NCBI GenBank assembly: GCA_003153015.1
Contig: PMBS01000211.1
Span: 1-35,554 of the forward strand
Direction: 5' to 3'
Length of the DNA stretch: 35,554 nt
Source of the DNA: Myxococcales bacterium
Lineage (GTDB): Bacteria; Myxococcota_A; Polyangia; Fen-1088
In this document: one piece after another, positions 1 through 8,408 of the stretch
Layout of the letters: every line of letters begins with the position of its first letter
How positions within the stretch are numbered: the stretch's first letter is position 1
Position numbers and translations under genes: made by a program
The notes under the pieces: model-generated
Told to the model about the DNA's origin: nothing
Databases searched by the model: none
What the model saw: the letters and a program-made list of their open reading frames with translations, nothing else

Positions 1-204
1 GGCGCCGAACCCGAAGGCCAGCAAGGCTTCTCGAAGTCGACCAGCGTTTGCCTGTGCTGGATCCACGATATCGTCGAGGTCCTCGGTCAGCCTGGGCTCG
101 CCGTGGGCCGCGACGGCGTGGCCGCCCACGAGCAGGAACCGAACGCGCTTCGAGATCAGAAGCGACAAGAACTCGTTCCAGTCGGGACTTAGCTGGATCT
201 TCAC
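1..204 (-). CDS. Nucleotidyltransferase-like protein, N-terminal part (cut by window edge)
   Basis: Reading the minus strand from a GTG at 204 gives 68 codons that run off the left edge. The start is preceded by an AGGAGG sequence. The peptide begins MKIQLSPDWNEFLSLL and continues with VRFLLVGGHAVAAHGEPR, then a TEDLDD segment. The hhVGGxAVxxHGxPRxTxDLD pattern is the nucleotidyltransferase signature of MNT / AbiEii-like small proteins, where the GG pair and the acidic DLD positions help bind nucleotide and metal. Its upstream neighbour is a small gene that overlaps it, an arrangement often seen for this family. Such proteins can be toxin-antitoxin components or simply orphan nucleotidyltransferase-fold proteins. 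Only the N-terminus is visible, so activity and full length cannot be judged. Confidence 0.72.
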   Translation of the reverse strand, partial: MKIQLSPDWNEFLSLLISKRVRFLLVGGHAVAAHGEPRLTEDLDDIVDPAQANAGRLREALLAFGFGA

Positions 205-391
205 CGAACCAGATCCTCCTCAGTTTCTCCACCGCGGAGATGCGTTCTTCGAGACTCAAGCGCGCGATATCGCGCCGGTCGCACTCCTCGACCTCACGAA
301 AATCCGCTGCTGTGCGCAGGATTCGCTCGATCACGGTCCGATTGTCCCACCTGTTCTGTGGCGAGGCAAGGCGGGTGCTCACGGCGGTCAT
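1..391 (-). CDS. Small protein upstream of the nucleotidyltransferase (partial, extent uncertain)
   Basis: An ATG at 391-389 overlaps the TGA stop of ligD (390-388) as ATGA, which suggests translational coupling. The first ~85 residues look like a real protein: an IERILRTAADFREVEECDRR segment followed by LSLEERISAVEKLRRIWFGE and DPAKSRLERVL. This is reminiscent of the small helical proteins (R-x-EERL-x-AVE-x-LRR-x-x-YG type) commonly encoded just before nucleotidyltransferase-fold genes. After the nucleotidyltransferase start at 204 this frame stays open to the window edge, but its composition turns Arg-rich and out-of-frame in character. The true stop is therefore not visible and the overlapping tail may be fortuitous. 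Function is unknown; a structural partner of the downstream protein is only an inference. Confidence 0.5.
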   Translation of the reverse strand, partial: MTAVSTRLASPQNRWDNRTVIERILRTAADFREVEECDRRDIARLSLEERISAVEKLRRIWFGEDPAKSRLERVLVASDLEARSVPARGRPRRRGPRRAQADRGPRRYRGSSTGKRWSTSRSLAGLRVRR

Positions 392-2874
392 TTTCCCACG
401 TCCCCCTCCAGCAATCCCAGCGCGCGCGGCAGGTCCGGGCGCAGTTGCAGGACCGGCGCCAGTGGGTCTTCGCGTAGCCTCTTCATTCGCGCGGGCGCGG
501 TCTTGATGGTGAAAGCCGCGGGATCCAGGCGGGCATTCACTTCGGACCAGCGCAGGGGCATGGACACGCGAGCGCCGGGGACTGCGCGTGCGCTGAAAGG
601 GCCGGCGATGGTCTTGCCGTGGCCGTTTTGCAGGCAGTCCAGGTACACGCGGCCGGCCCGCTGGGCAAGGGCGCGGGTCAGGGTGGCCAGATCAGGATGG
701 TCGCGAACCATGACCTGGCCGAGCAGTTGCGCCAGGGTGCGCGACTCGGCGTGGGTGAGCTGGCCGGCCAGCGGAATGAGTACATGCAGCCCACTGCCGC
801 CGCTGGTCTTGGCGAAGCAGGGCAGGTCGATGTGCTGGCACAGTTGGTGGATGGCGCGGGCCAGTTGCACCACGTGGGCAAAGGGCGCGTCCTTGGGATC
901 GAGGTCCAGGATGCACCAGTCCGGCCGCTCCAGCGAGCCCACCCGGCTCGCCCACACATGTAGTGGAATGGTGCCCAGGTTGGCCAGGTACAGGACCGAT
1001 TCCACGTCGTCGCACAGGAAATACTCCAACTCGCGCTTGCGCTCGTCGCTCCAGATACGCACTCGGCGCACCCACTCGGGCGACCAGGTTGGCGCATCCT
1101 TCTGGAAAAACGACGGCCCGGCAATGCCCTCGGGATAGCGGGTGAGCACCAGGGGTCGGTCGCGCAAGTAGGGGAGCAGCCAGGGCGCAATTGCGTGGTA
1201 GTAGTCAATCAGATCGCCCTTGGTGAATCCTTCGGCGGGCCAGAAGACCTTCTTCAGATTGGTGAAAGCAATCCTCTTCTCAACGTCCGGCTTGGCCAGC
1301 GGCGGCTCGGCCTGCGCCACCGGGCGGGCACATTCATCAGGTCGCTTGTCAGTGCGCCAGCGCAGGAAGGTCGGCTGGCGCAGAAGCCCGTCAGTGGTGA
1401 TCTCCTTGTAGCGCACCTCGCACACCAGGCGCGGCTTCACCCAGGTGTGCTCGCGACCGCGTGGCACTGGTCCGCTGCACGGGGGATCCGGCTGCACGTC
1501 GTCGTGCAGTTCCCGGGGCAGGCTGGCCAGATCCTTCTCGCCGAGGCCGCTGCCCACCCGTCCCGCGTACACCAGCGCACCCGACTCTTGCGCCGCCAGG
1601 TGCAGGGCGCCCAGCCCGCTGCGCAGGCCGTGGGGCGCAGTGTAACCCACCACCACGAAATCCGCGCTGCGGTCGCGCCGGATCTTCAGCCAGTCGGGCG
1701 AACGGCCAGCGCGATAGGGCGACTCGGCCCGCTTGGCCATCACGCCTTCCAGGCCCAGGCGCGCAATCTCGTCGAACATCTCTTGCCCGCGTGTCTCGAT
1801 GTGGTCCACGTAGTGTAGCGGTCCCAGCGCCGGCAACAGGCGGCTGAGCAGCGCCTTGCGCGCATGCAGCGGCAGCGGGCGCAGATCGCGATCCTCGAAG
1901 CCGAGCAAATCGAACACGAACAGGCTGGCGGGCAGGCTCAAGGACGCGCGCTCGATGTCGGGCTGCCGGTTGAGCAGCGCCCGTCGCTGCAGGCGCTCGA
2001 AGCTGGGCCGACCCTGCTCGTCACACACTGCGATCTCGCTGTCCAGCACTACATCCGCCGGCAGCGCGGTCAGCGCCGCCGCCAATTCGGGGTAGAGCGC
2101 GGTGGCGTCGCTGCCATGCCGGTAGAGCAGTTTACCCCGCCCGGCCTCGTGCGCAGCCAGGGCGCGAAAGCCGTCGTACTTGATCTCGAACAGCCAGCCT
2201 GGCTGGGAAAATGGCTGCGGCCGAGTTTCCGCCAGCATCAACTGCACTTGCTCGGCCCGCAGCGGGGCAGGGGACAGCTTGTCGACCTGCGCGCGCACCT
2301 CGGCCCAGCGAGGCGAGCCGTCGCGCAGTTCATCAATGGTCAGGCCGGACAGCACCGAAGCCTCGGCCAGGCTGGTTTCGCCGCCGCGGACAACATAGGC
2401 ATCGCGTTCCTTGATCAGCAGCCAGTCCTTCGGGCTTTTCGCCAAACGCACCAGAGACCAAGCCCCGCGCAGCTTGTATCCGGCGAAAGTGAAGCGCAGT
2501 TTGCCCTTGGCCATGCCTAGCTCGACATCGTCAAGCGGGGTCCAGGTGCCGCGATCCCAGACGATGGTGGGGCCGGCCCCGTAGTTGCCGGCCGGGATCA
2601 CGCCCTCAAACGATCCATACTCGATGGGGTGGTCTTCCACCTGCACGGCCAGGCGCTTTTCCGCCGGGTCGAAGCTGGGCACCTTGGGCACGGCCCACGA
2701 GCGCAGCACGCCTTCCATTTCCAGGCGCAGATCGTAGTGCAAGCGCCGCGCGGCGTGTTTGTGCACCACGAACAGCCTGCTCGGGCCGGAACCACCGCCA
2801 AAGGGCTCATTGGTCCGGCCGGGCGAACGCTTGGCGCGATAATCCTGCAGAGGCAAAGGGGCCTTTTTGCGCAA
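388..2874 (-). CDS. ligD: ATP-dependent DNA ligase LigD (phosphoesterase-ligase-polymerase)
   Basis: LigD processes and seals double-strand breaks together with Ku in bacterial non-homologous end joining. The 828-residue protein has the PE-LIG-POL order known from Pseudomonas LigD. Residues ~30-160 form the 3'-phosphoesterase domain, with HKHAARRLHYDLRLE carrying the His/Asp ligands. Residues ~210-510 are the ligase, with adenylated Lys232 in EIKYDGFR, the GLEGVMAKR motif and the WLKIRR motif. Residues ~535-828 are the primase/polymerase domain, with the metal-binding ILDLDPKDAP. The TTG at 2874 is chosen because the frame upstream of it is antisense to ku and not LigD-like; it gives a normal family length, though its ribosome site is weak. 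It diverges from ku across 48 bp, and its stop overlaps the next gene. Confidence 0.95.
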   Translation of the reverse strand: MRKKAPLPLQDYRAKRSPGRTNEPFGGGSGPSRLFVVHKHAARRLHYDLRLEMEGVLRSWAVPKVPSFDPAEKRLAVQVEDHPIEYGSFEGVIPAGNYGAGPTIVWDRGTWTPLDDVELGMAKGKLRFTFAGYKLRGAWSLVRLAKSPKDWLLIKERDAYVVRGGETSLAEASVLSGLTIDELRDGSPRWAEVRAQVDKLSPAPLRAEQVQLMLAETRPQPFSQPGWLFEIKYDGFRALAAHEAGRGKLLYRHGSDATALYPELAAALTALPADVVLDSEIAVCDEQGRPSFERLQRRALLNRQPDIERASLSLPASLFVFDLLGFEDRDLRPLPLHARKALLSRLLPALGPLHYVDHIETRGQEMFDEIARLGLEGVMAKRAESPYRAGRSPDWLKIRRDRSADFVVVGYTAPHGLRSGLGALHLAAQESGALVYAGRVGSGLGEKDLASLPRELHDDVQPDPPCSGPVPRGREHTWVKPRLVCEVRYKEITTDGLLRQPTFLRWRTDKRPDECARPVAQAEPPLAKPDVEKRIAFTNLKKVFWPAEGFTKGDLIDYYHAIAPWLLPYLRDRPLVLTRYPEGIAGPSFFQKDAPTWSPEWVRRVRIWSDERKRELEYFLCDDVESVLYLANLGTIPLHVWASRVGSLERPDWCILDLDPKDAPFAHVVQLARAIHQLCQHIDLPCFAKTSGGSGLHVLIPLAGQLTHAESRTLAQLLGQVMVRDHPDLATLTRALAQRAGRVYLDCLQNGHGKTIAGPFSARAVPGARVSMPLRWSEVNARLDPAAFTIKTAPARMKRLREDPLAPVLQLRPDLPRALGLLEGDVGK

Positions 2875-2922
2875 ACATTGCGCGGGGCTCGCCGCGACGA
2901 TTTTCTGCGCTAGGCTTGGATC

Positions 2923-3810
2923 ATGGCGCGGGCAATGGCGGGTGCAACAATCTCGTTTGGGTTGGTTTCGATACCGGTGAAACTGTATGCGGCCACGCAG
3001 CCGTCGGCCGGCATTTCGTTTCACTTGCTCCACAGCAAAGATGGCTCGCGCGTGCACCAGCAATATCTGTGTGCCAAGGACGGCCAGGTGGTGCCGCGCG
3101 AAGAAATGGTCAAGGGCTACGAGTTCGCCAAGGACCAGTACGTGACCTTCACCAACGAAGAACTCAAGGCCATGGAGGAGAAGGCAACCCAGGCCATTGC
3201 CATTGCCCAGTTCGTGCCTGCGGACAAGGTCGACCCCATCTACTTCGACCGTCCCTACTATCTGGCGCCCGACAAGGGCGGCGAGAAGGCCTATCGGCTG
3301 CTGGTCGAGGTGATGCGCCAGAGCGGCCGCGCCGCCATCGCCCGCTACGCCGCACACGACCGGCTGTACCTGGTGATGTTGCGACCGGTTCCGGGCGCGC
3401 ACCCAGGCGCCAGCGGCCTGGTTATGCAGCAACTCCTGTACGCCGACGAGGTGCGCCCCTTGGCCGAGGTGCCGATACCCGAGGGCCAGGCGAGTGAGGC
3501 CGAACTGAAGCTGGCCAGTCAAGTGGTGGAGCAGATCGCCTCCGACAGCTTCGACCCGGCGGCGTATCGCAACGACGTGCGCGACCGGATGCAGGCCGAG
3601 ATCGAGCGCAAGGTGGCTGGCCACGAGGTCACGGCATCGGCCGCACCTGAGCAACCCGCACAGATCATCGATCTGATGGAGGCGCTCAAGGCCAGCCTGG
3701 CGGCACGCGGCCAGCCGGCAGCGACGGGCACGCGCGAGCTTGAGCGCAAGGCCGCTCGGCCCGCTCAGTCGCACAGCGCGCGGCCCAAGGCGCGCGCCTC
3801 GCGGGGCTAG
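2923..3810 (+). CDS. ku: Ku homodimeric DNA end-binding protein
   Basis: Bacterial Ku binds double-strand ends as a homodimer and recruits LigD. The 295-residue protein opens with ATISFGLVSIPVKLYAAT, typical of Ku (sheet-forming WKGxISFGLVxIPVxLY motif). It continues through LHSKDGSRV, a YEFAKDQYVTFTNEEL segment and FDRPYYLAPDKGGEKAYRLL, all characteristic Ku core positions. Residues after ~255 are Lys/Arg/Ala rich (ELERKAARPAQSHSARPKAR) and match the basic C-terminal extension that many bacterial Ku proteins use for DNA contact. The start is the ATG at 2923. ligD lies divergently and a DUF72 gene follows after 15 bp, probably on the same transcript. Length is normal for the family. Confidence 0.96.
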   Translation: MARAMAGATISFGLVSIPVKLYAATQPSAGISFHLLHSKDGSRVHQQYLCAKDGQVVPREEMVKGYEFAKDQYVTFTNEELKAMEEKATQAIAIAQFVPADKVDPIYFDRPYYLAPDKGGEKAYRLLVEVMRQSGRAAIARYAAHDRLYLVMLRPVPGAHPGASGLVMQQLLYADEVRPLAEVPIPEGQASEAELKLASQVVEQIASDSFDPAAYRNDVRDRMQAEIERKVAGHEVTASAAPEQPAQIIDLMEALKASLAARGQPAATGTRELERKAARPAQSHSARPKARASRG

Positions 3811-3825
3811 CCACGGAGGACGGCG

Positions 3826-4596
3826 ATGCGGGTGTGGGTCGGGACAAGCGGTTTCAGCTACCCGCCCTGGCGTGGCTCGTTCTATCCGGCGAAACTTCCC
3901 GCCGCCGACATGCTGGCCTTCTACGCCCAGCAACTCCCGACGGTGGAGATCAACAATACCTTCTACCGCATGCCCAGCCCCACGCTGCTCGAACGCTGGT
4001 CCGCCGCCACGCCAGCGGATTTTGTTTTCGCGCTCAAGTGCAGCAGACGCATTACCCACGAGATGCGGCTGCACGACGCGCAGAGTGCGGTGGAGCGCTT
4101 TGCCAAAGGGGCCGCGACCCTGGAGAGCAAGCTGGGCCCGGTGCTGTTTCAGCTGCCGCCCTGGCTGCACAAGGATCTGGAGCGGCTGCAGGCCTTCCTG
4201 ACCGTGCTGGCACAAGTCGGGCAAGGAATTCGTCCAGCCTTCGAGTTCCGCCACGCCTCGTGGTTCTCTGACGATGTCTACGCCACCCTGCGCGCCGCCG
4301 GGGCCGCTTTGTGCATTGCCGAGGCGGAGAAGCTGGAGACGCCGCTGCAAGCCACCGCATCCTGGGGCTACCTGCGCCTGCGCCGCGAAGACTACACGCC
4401 CGCGGCGCTCGACGCCTGGGCTGAGCGCATCGCCGGCCAGCCCTGGAACGAGGCCTACGTCTTCGTCAAGCACGAAACCGCAGAGGCGCCCGTGCTAGCT
4501 CGCCGCCTGCTCGCCGCGTTCCGGCCTTCTGGCCAATGGGCTTCGGATGCGTTTCACGGTCCTGCCACGATGGGCAGCACGACACGCGAGGGGTGA
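3826..4596 (+). CDS. DUF72 (YecE-like) family protein
   Basis: The 256-residue protein begins MRVWVGTSGFSYPPWRGSFY and carries VEINNTFYRMPSP, FALKCSRRITHEMRL, GPVLFQLPP and AFEFRHASWF. This string of motifs defines the DUF72/YecE TIM-barrel family. The biochemical role of that family is not firmly established. It starts 15 bp after ku, with GGAGGA just upstream of its ATG, so co-transcription with ku is likely. Genes of this family near Ku/LigD suggest a nucleic-acid or repair link, but that is inference from position only. Its last 43 bp overlap the 3' end of the convergent hydrolase gene. The C-terminal residues after about 235 look unlike the family core and may simply be the run-on to the stop. 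Confidence 0.9.
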   Translation: MRVWVGTSGFSYPPWRGSFYPAKLPAADMLAFYAQQLPTVEINNTFYRMPSPTLLERWSAATPADFVFALKCSRRITHEMRLHDAQSAVERFAKGAATLESKLGPVLFQLPPWLHKDLERLQAFLTVLAQVGQGIRPAFEFRHASWFSDDVYATLRAAGAALCIAEAEKLETPLQATASWGYLRLRREDYTPAALDAWAERIAGQPWNEAYVFVKHETAEAPVLARRLLAAFRPSGQWASDAFHGPATMGSTTREG

Positions 4597-6593
4597 AGCC
4601 GATCGTGATGGATACGGACGGTGGCTTTGCGAAAGCTGGCCGCCGTAACCTCGCTCTGTCCGCTTTGCAGGTTGCGGGAAAAGTCGGGGAAGAAAGCACC
4701 GGAGACTTGCACTCGGATCTGGTGACCCTGCTTGAAAAGGTTGCTGGTCACTGGCCCGCGCACCTCGATTTCGTAGATCCGGCCCGGCCGGAGCAGTTGG
4801 CGACCTCGGTTCCGGTCACGGTAACTGGCGCGCATCACGTCGGGCCCCGGGCTCATGAGGTTGAAGGCCACGCCGTCGGGGGCCACGTCGTAGAGCCGCA
4901 CCCACAGGTCAAGGTCGCGGCAGGAGCAACTGACAAAGACTTCCGCGTCGATTGGGCCGGTGACCTCGGTGTCTGCGGCGAGAGGCTCACTGTTGAAGGT
5001 GAGCAGGTCCTTGCGCAGGGCCAGCTCGCGGTAGTCGTGCGCACCGAGATCGTCGTACGGGTTTGTGACCGGGTGGTCGGGATCGGAGACAAAGGCGCTC
5101 GACCCGCGGCCCGCAGAGCTACGCGCTCGCGTGGGGAGCCCGCCGGCTCCCCCTGCGGGGGCTTCGGGACCGCCGGCCACCCTGCCCACCCCGCGCGCTT
5201 CGCGCGCGCCCTCGTTGCCGGCGGCGAACCATCGCGGGAGGGTATGGGAACCCTTTGAGGGTTCCCATGTCAACGTGCCAGCTTTTCCCGGCGCGGCCGG
5301 CCCCAGGTAGAAGCTGGTGCGGACCGCGGCGGGCGGCCAGTCGGGGGCTTCCCGCCAGGTGTCCGCGCCCATCACGTAGTAGCGGACCGGGTTGCCGCTG
5401 CCCACGCCGTTGGCCATACCGCGTAGGTAGTGATCCATCCAATCGAGGACCACGCTGTCGTAGTCGATCTTCGCATGCTCCGCGAAATGGCGTTCACCCG
5501 CCACCACGCTGGCCGTCTCCTTCACGCCATGGACCCACGGACCTAGCAGCAGCCCCACTTTGCTGGCCTGGCCATGACGGGCGGCCACCAGGCCGCTGAA
5601 ATTCTCCGTCGCACCCTCCGGTCCGTTGCCCTCGTCGTACCAACCCGAGAGGTTGAGGACCGCCGCCTGGGTTTTGCCGTACTGGGGGCGCAGATCGGCC
5701 CAAGCCCACCACGGGTCCTCCAGCGGGTGGCGCAGCCACTCGTAGTAGAAAGGGGCTACCTCTTGCAGAGCGTCCATGCGCTGCAACGGCAGCACGCTCT
5801 CCATGTGCGGGCCTTGGATGCTCCACGCCGCAACCGCCTCGTCGAAATTCGACGGCCCCGGCAGATGCCGTCGGGCGCGGCGGTCAGGGGCAATGTCGTT
5901 CCACACCCATTCGACCCATGACATGTCGAAAGGCCCGCGCGCGTAGATGAAGTTCTCGTGCGACGAGAAGGTCATGGCGGGAACCATCGCCTTGAGATGA
6001 GGGGGATTCTCCACCGCCGCCATCCACTGCACCGCCCCGGGATAGGACAGGCCAAAGCTGCCGACCGCGCCAGTTGACCAGGCCTGGGCCGCGGCCCACT
6101 CGATGGTGTCGAAGCCGTCCTGGCCTTCCTGTTGGTAGGGACGAAACTCGCCCTCGGAGGCGTAGCGGCCGCGCACGTCCTGCACCACGACTGCGTAGCC
6201 GCGTTCCAGCGCGCGCGCAAAGGTGGTGTACTCCCGGCGCTCCTGTTCTTTGTTGTACGGGGTGCGGTACACTAGGGTCGGGAAGGGCCCGTGCCCAGCT
6301 GGACGCATGACGTCCGCGCGCAGCCTGACCCCGTCGCGCATGGGCACGTCCACGTCCCTCTCGAAGATGCCGTTGCCAACGGCCCGGGTATCGAGCGCGA
6401 CCGGCCGCGAGCCACAGGTCGCCAGAAGCAAGAACAGCGCGAGCGGAGAACTACGGTCGAAGGGGCGCCATGTGCGAACAGCAACAGAATCACTGCCACG
6501 ACAGCCAAGACCGCTGGCCGCCCTCCAGCCCTCCGGCTGATGGGCCGCGCAGACGTGGCGGTCGGGCGTGACCCGCGCTGTCCGGTGTGGCAA
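4554..6593 (-). CDS. CocE/NonD (X-Pro dipeptidyl-peptidase S15-like) hydrolase, probable lipoprotein
   Basis: This is an alpha/beta hydrolase of the CocE/S15 class, acting on acyl or peptide bonds of unidentified substrates. Seen features include the N-terminal GVRLRADVMRP and TPYNKEQ segments, the nucleophile motif GSFGLSYPGA, the acidic motif NLSGWYDEG and the His motif LGPWVHGVKE. The C-terminal beta-sandwich (TEVTGPIDAEVFVS onward) is typical of the class. A hydrophobic stretch ending LFLLLATCGS looks like a lipoprotein signal. The only standard-type start upstream is TTG at 6593, which would put about 45 non-signal residues before it, so the true start is uncertain. An in-frame, palindrome-rich insertion of about 50 codons (near 5120-5270) sits between EPS and SSAFVSDPDHPV. 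The gene converges on the DUF72 gene and diverges from the next gene by only 9 bp. Confidence 0.85.
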   Translation of the reverse strand: MPHRTARVTPDRHVCAAHQPEGWRAASGLGCRGSDSVAVRTWRPFDRSSPLALFLLLATCGSRPVALDTRAVGNGIFERDVDVPMRDGVRLRADVMRPAGHGPFPTLVYRTPYNKEQERREYTTFARALERGYAVVVQDVRGRYASEGEFRPYQQEGQDGFDTIEWAAAQAWSTGAVGSFGLSYPGAVQWMAAVENPPHLKAMVPAMTFSSHENFIYARGPFDMSWVEWVWNDIAPDRRARRHLPGPSNFDEAVAAWSIQGPHMESVLPLQRMDALQEVAPFYYEWLRHPLEDPWWAWADLRPQYGKTQAAVLNLSGWYDEGNGPEGATENFSGLVAARHGQASKVGLLLGPWVHGVKETASVVAGERHFAEHAKIDYDSVVLDWMDHYLRGMANGVGSGNPVRYYVMGADTWREAPDWPPAAVRTSFYLGPAAPGKAGTLTWEPSKGSHTLPRWFAAGNEGAREARGVGRVAGGPEAPAGGAGGLPTRARSSAGRGSSAFVSDPDHPVTNPYDDLGAHDYRELALRKDLLTFNSEPLAADTEVTGPIDAEVFVSCSCRDLDLWVRLYDVAPDGVAFNLMSPGPDVMRASYRDRNRGRQLLRPGRIYEIEVRGPVTSNLFKQGHQIRVQVSGAFFPDFSRNLQSGQSEVTAASFRKATVRIHHDRLHPSRVVLPIVAGP
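5120..5270. repeat. Palindrome-rich insertion within the hydrolase reading frame
   Basis: Three perfect hairpins lie in ~150 bp: GGGGAGCC / GGCTCCCC (5133-5140 and 5145-5152), GCGCGC / GCGCGC (5193-5198 and 5202-5207), and ATGGGAACCC / GGGTTCCCAT (5244-5253 and 5259-5268, 5-nt loop). The segment keeps the hydrolase frame open but encodes low-complexity Gly/Ala/Arg sequence where related enzymes have a short linker. It looks like a dispersed palindromic element inserted in a gene. No second copy was found in this window, so its repeat nature is inferred from structure only. Confidence 0.5.
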
Positions 6594-6602
6594 CTTGCAG
6601 CC

Positions 6603-8408
6603 ATGCTAGCCCCGACCAGTCCACGCAAGCAATCGCTCATCATCGTCTTGACATGGGTCGCGTGCGGAGGCTCGTCCACGGGAGCAAAGGTCCCAGCGTT
6701 GGACGCAGACAGGGACAGCAACGCCGCGGCGCCGCTGGACGCGGGCAGGGACAGCAGCGCTGCGGGACCGGCGGACGTCGGCAATGACAGCAGCGTCGCG
6801 GTACTGGCAGACCTCGGCAGTGATCGCAGCGTGGCAGCACCGGCAGACGTGGGCATTGATAGCAGCGCCGCGGCCTCGCCAGACGTCGGCTCGCCGCCCG
6901 CGGACGTCGCTCGCGATAGCACGGGGCCAGAGGTGGCGCCGGCGGATCGGCCGCCGGCGGGCCGCGATTCCGCCGACGCCACCCAGACCGTGCCGGATTC
7001 TGGACCTCGCGACCTCGCCTTCGACGGCCCCTTGTCCGGGCCTGACCTGTTCACGGGCGTCGCGCCGGTGACCTACACCAATGATCCGAACACCATTTTC
7101 GCCAATCCCGAGCGGGGCTTCTACGCCATGTATGAAACCTACGCGAGCGCCTACCAGAGCCTGTCGCAGAGTGAGCTGCAGAATCTGCGCACGCAGTCAG
7201 CGGTGAGCTTGGTCATGCGCGAATGGTATTTGGACAGCTTCGTGAATTCAGATCTCACGCAAGGGTTCCTGGACAAGGTCGCTGCGGATTTCAACATCAT
7301 GCGACTGGCCGGTGTGAAAGCTGTTTTGCGATTTGCCTATACGTCCAACTCGACCAAGCCCTACGGCGACGCGAACAAGGCGCGTTTGCTGGGCCATATC
7401 GCGCAACTCAAGCCGATCTTGTTCGCCAACAGCGATGTGATCGCAGTATTGCAGGCGGGATTTATCGGGGCTTGGGGCGAGTGGTACTACACCGACTACT
7501 TCGGCGACAATGGCACAATCAGCGCTTCGCAATGGACGGATCGGCAAGACGTGGTTGCCGCCCTGCTTGACGCCCTCGATCTCTTGCGCCCCATTCAATT
7601 GCGAACCCCGGCGTTCAAGCAGCACTTCTACGGTACGGCCGCACTGACCTCGGCAGAGGCTTTTTCGAGCACAGCGAAAGCGCGAGTGGGCCACCACAAC
7701 GATTGCTTTCTCGCGGACGCGACTGATATGGGCACTTATGCCAACGTCGCGGCAGACAAGGCCTATCTGGCCGCGGAGAATCTGTACGTGCCCCAGGGCG
7801 GCGAGACCTGTGCGACGTCCACGTATTCAGCCTGGAGCAATGCCACGCAGGACATGGCCAATCTGCACTGGTCCTTTCTCAATCAGGACTACCACCCGGA
7901 CGTGTTGGCGAGCTGGGGCACGAATATCGACATCGCCAAACGCAGGCTGGGCTACCGTCTGAGCCTCGATTCGGGCAGCTATTCCACCATTGCCAAGACC
8001 GGGGGCCAGTTCGAGGCGAGCCTGTCCATTCGCAACGACGGCTACGCCGCACCCTTCAATCCCCGCGGAATGAGCTTGATCCTGCGCAACACCAATCTGG
8101 GCACCATCTACCTTGCCAAACTGCCGGACGACCCGCGCCGCTTTACCCCGGGCAGCACCACCACCATTTCGCACAAGTTCTGTCTGCCCTCTGACATCGC
8201 CGCGGGCACCTACGCGCTCCTTCTCAGCCTGGCCGATCCCGTGCCCGTGCTTGCCACCCGACCCGAATACGCGATTCGCCTAGCCAACCAGAACACCTGG
8301 GAAGCCAGCACCGGCTACAACAACCTCAATCGCGCCCTCATCGTCAGTCCCAGCTTCACCACTGCCTCGTGCACCGCTGACGACATCCCGGTTTCGCTCG
8401 GAAACTAG
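6603..8408 (+). CDS. DUF4874/DUF4832 domain lipoprotein
   Basis: The 601-residue protein starts at ATG 6603 with a short signal (RKQSLIIVLTWVAC) whose Cys21 is a plausible lipidation site, though Trp at -3 is atypical. Residues ~30-130 are an Asp/Ala/Ser-rich linker of imperfect repeats (DxGxDSSxAAxADVG). The globular part opens with FANPERGFYAMYET, then MREWYLDSF, VLRFAYTSN, AVLQAGFIGAWGEWY and LRTPAFKQHFYG. This is the ANPERGFY / GxWGEW pattern of the paired DUF4874-DUF4832 domains, found in secreted proteins thought to be glycan-related. The C-terminal beta domain (FEASLSIRNDGYAAPFNPRG) fits DUF4832. It is most likely an exported carbohydrate-active or binding protein; no catalytic assignment is possible from sequence alone. 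Confidence 0.85.
   Translation: MLAPTSPRKQSLIIVLTWVACGGSSTGAKVPALDADRDSNAAAPLDAGRDSSAAGPADVGNDSSVAVLADLGSDRSVAAPADVGIDSSAAASPDVGSPPADVARDSTGPEVAPADRPPAGRDSADATQTVPDSGPRDLAFDGPLSGPDLFTGVAPVTYTNDPNTIFANPERGFYAMYETYASAYQSLSQSELQNLRTQSAVSLVMREWYLDSFVNSDLTQGFLDKVAADFNIMRLAGVKAVLRFAYTSNSTKPYGDANKARLLGHIAQLKPILFANSDVIAVLQAGFIGAWGEWYYTDYFGDNGTISASQWTDRQDVVAALLDALDLLRPIQLRTPAFKQHFYGTAALTSAEAFSSTAKARVGHHNDCFLADATDMGTYANVAADKAYLAAENLYVPQGGETCATSTYSAWSNATQDMANLHWSFLNQDYHPDVLASWGTNIDIAKRRLGYRLSLDSGSYSTIAKTGGQFEASLSIRNDGYAAPFNPRGMSLILRNTNLGTIYLAKLPDDPRRFTPGSTTTISHKFCLPSDIAAGTYALLLSLADPVPVLATRPEYAIRLANQNTWEASTGYNNLNRALIVSPSFTTASCTADDIPVSLGN

Noticed and set aside
2875-4473. Minus-strand extension of ligD up to 4473
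   Set aside because: The extra ~530 residues are antisense to ku and the DUF72 gene and match no LigD domain; the TTG at 2874 gives the normal length.
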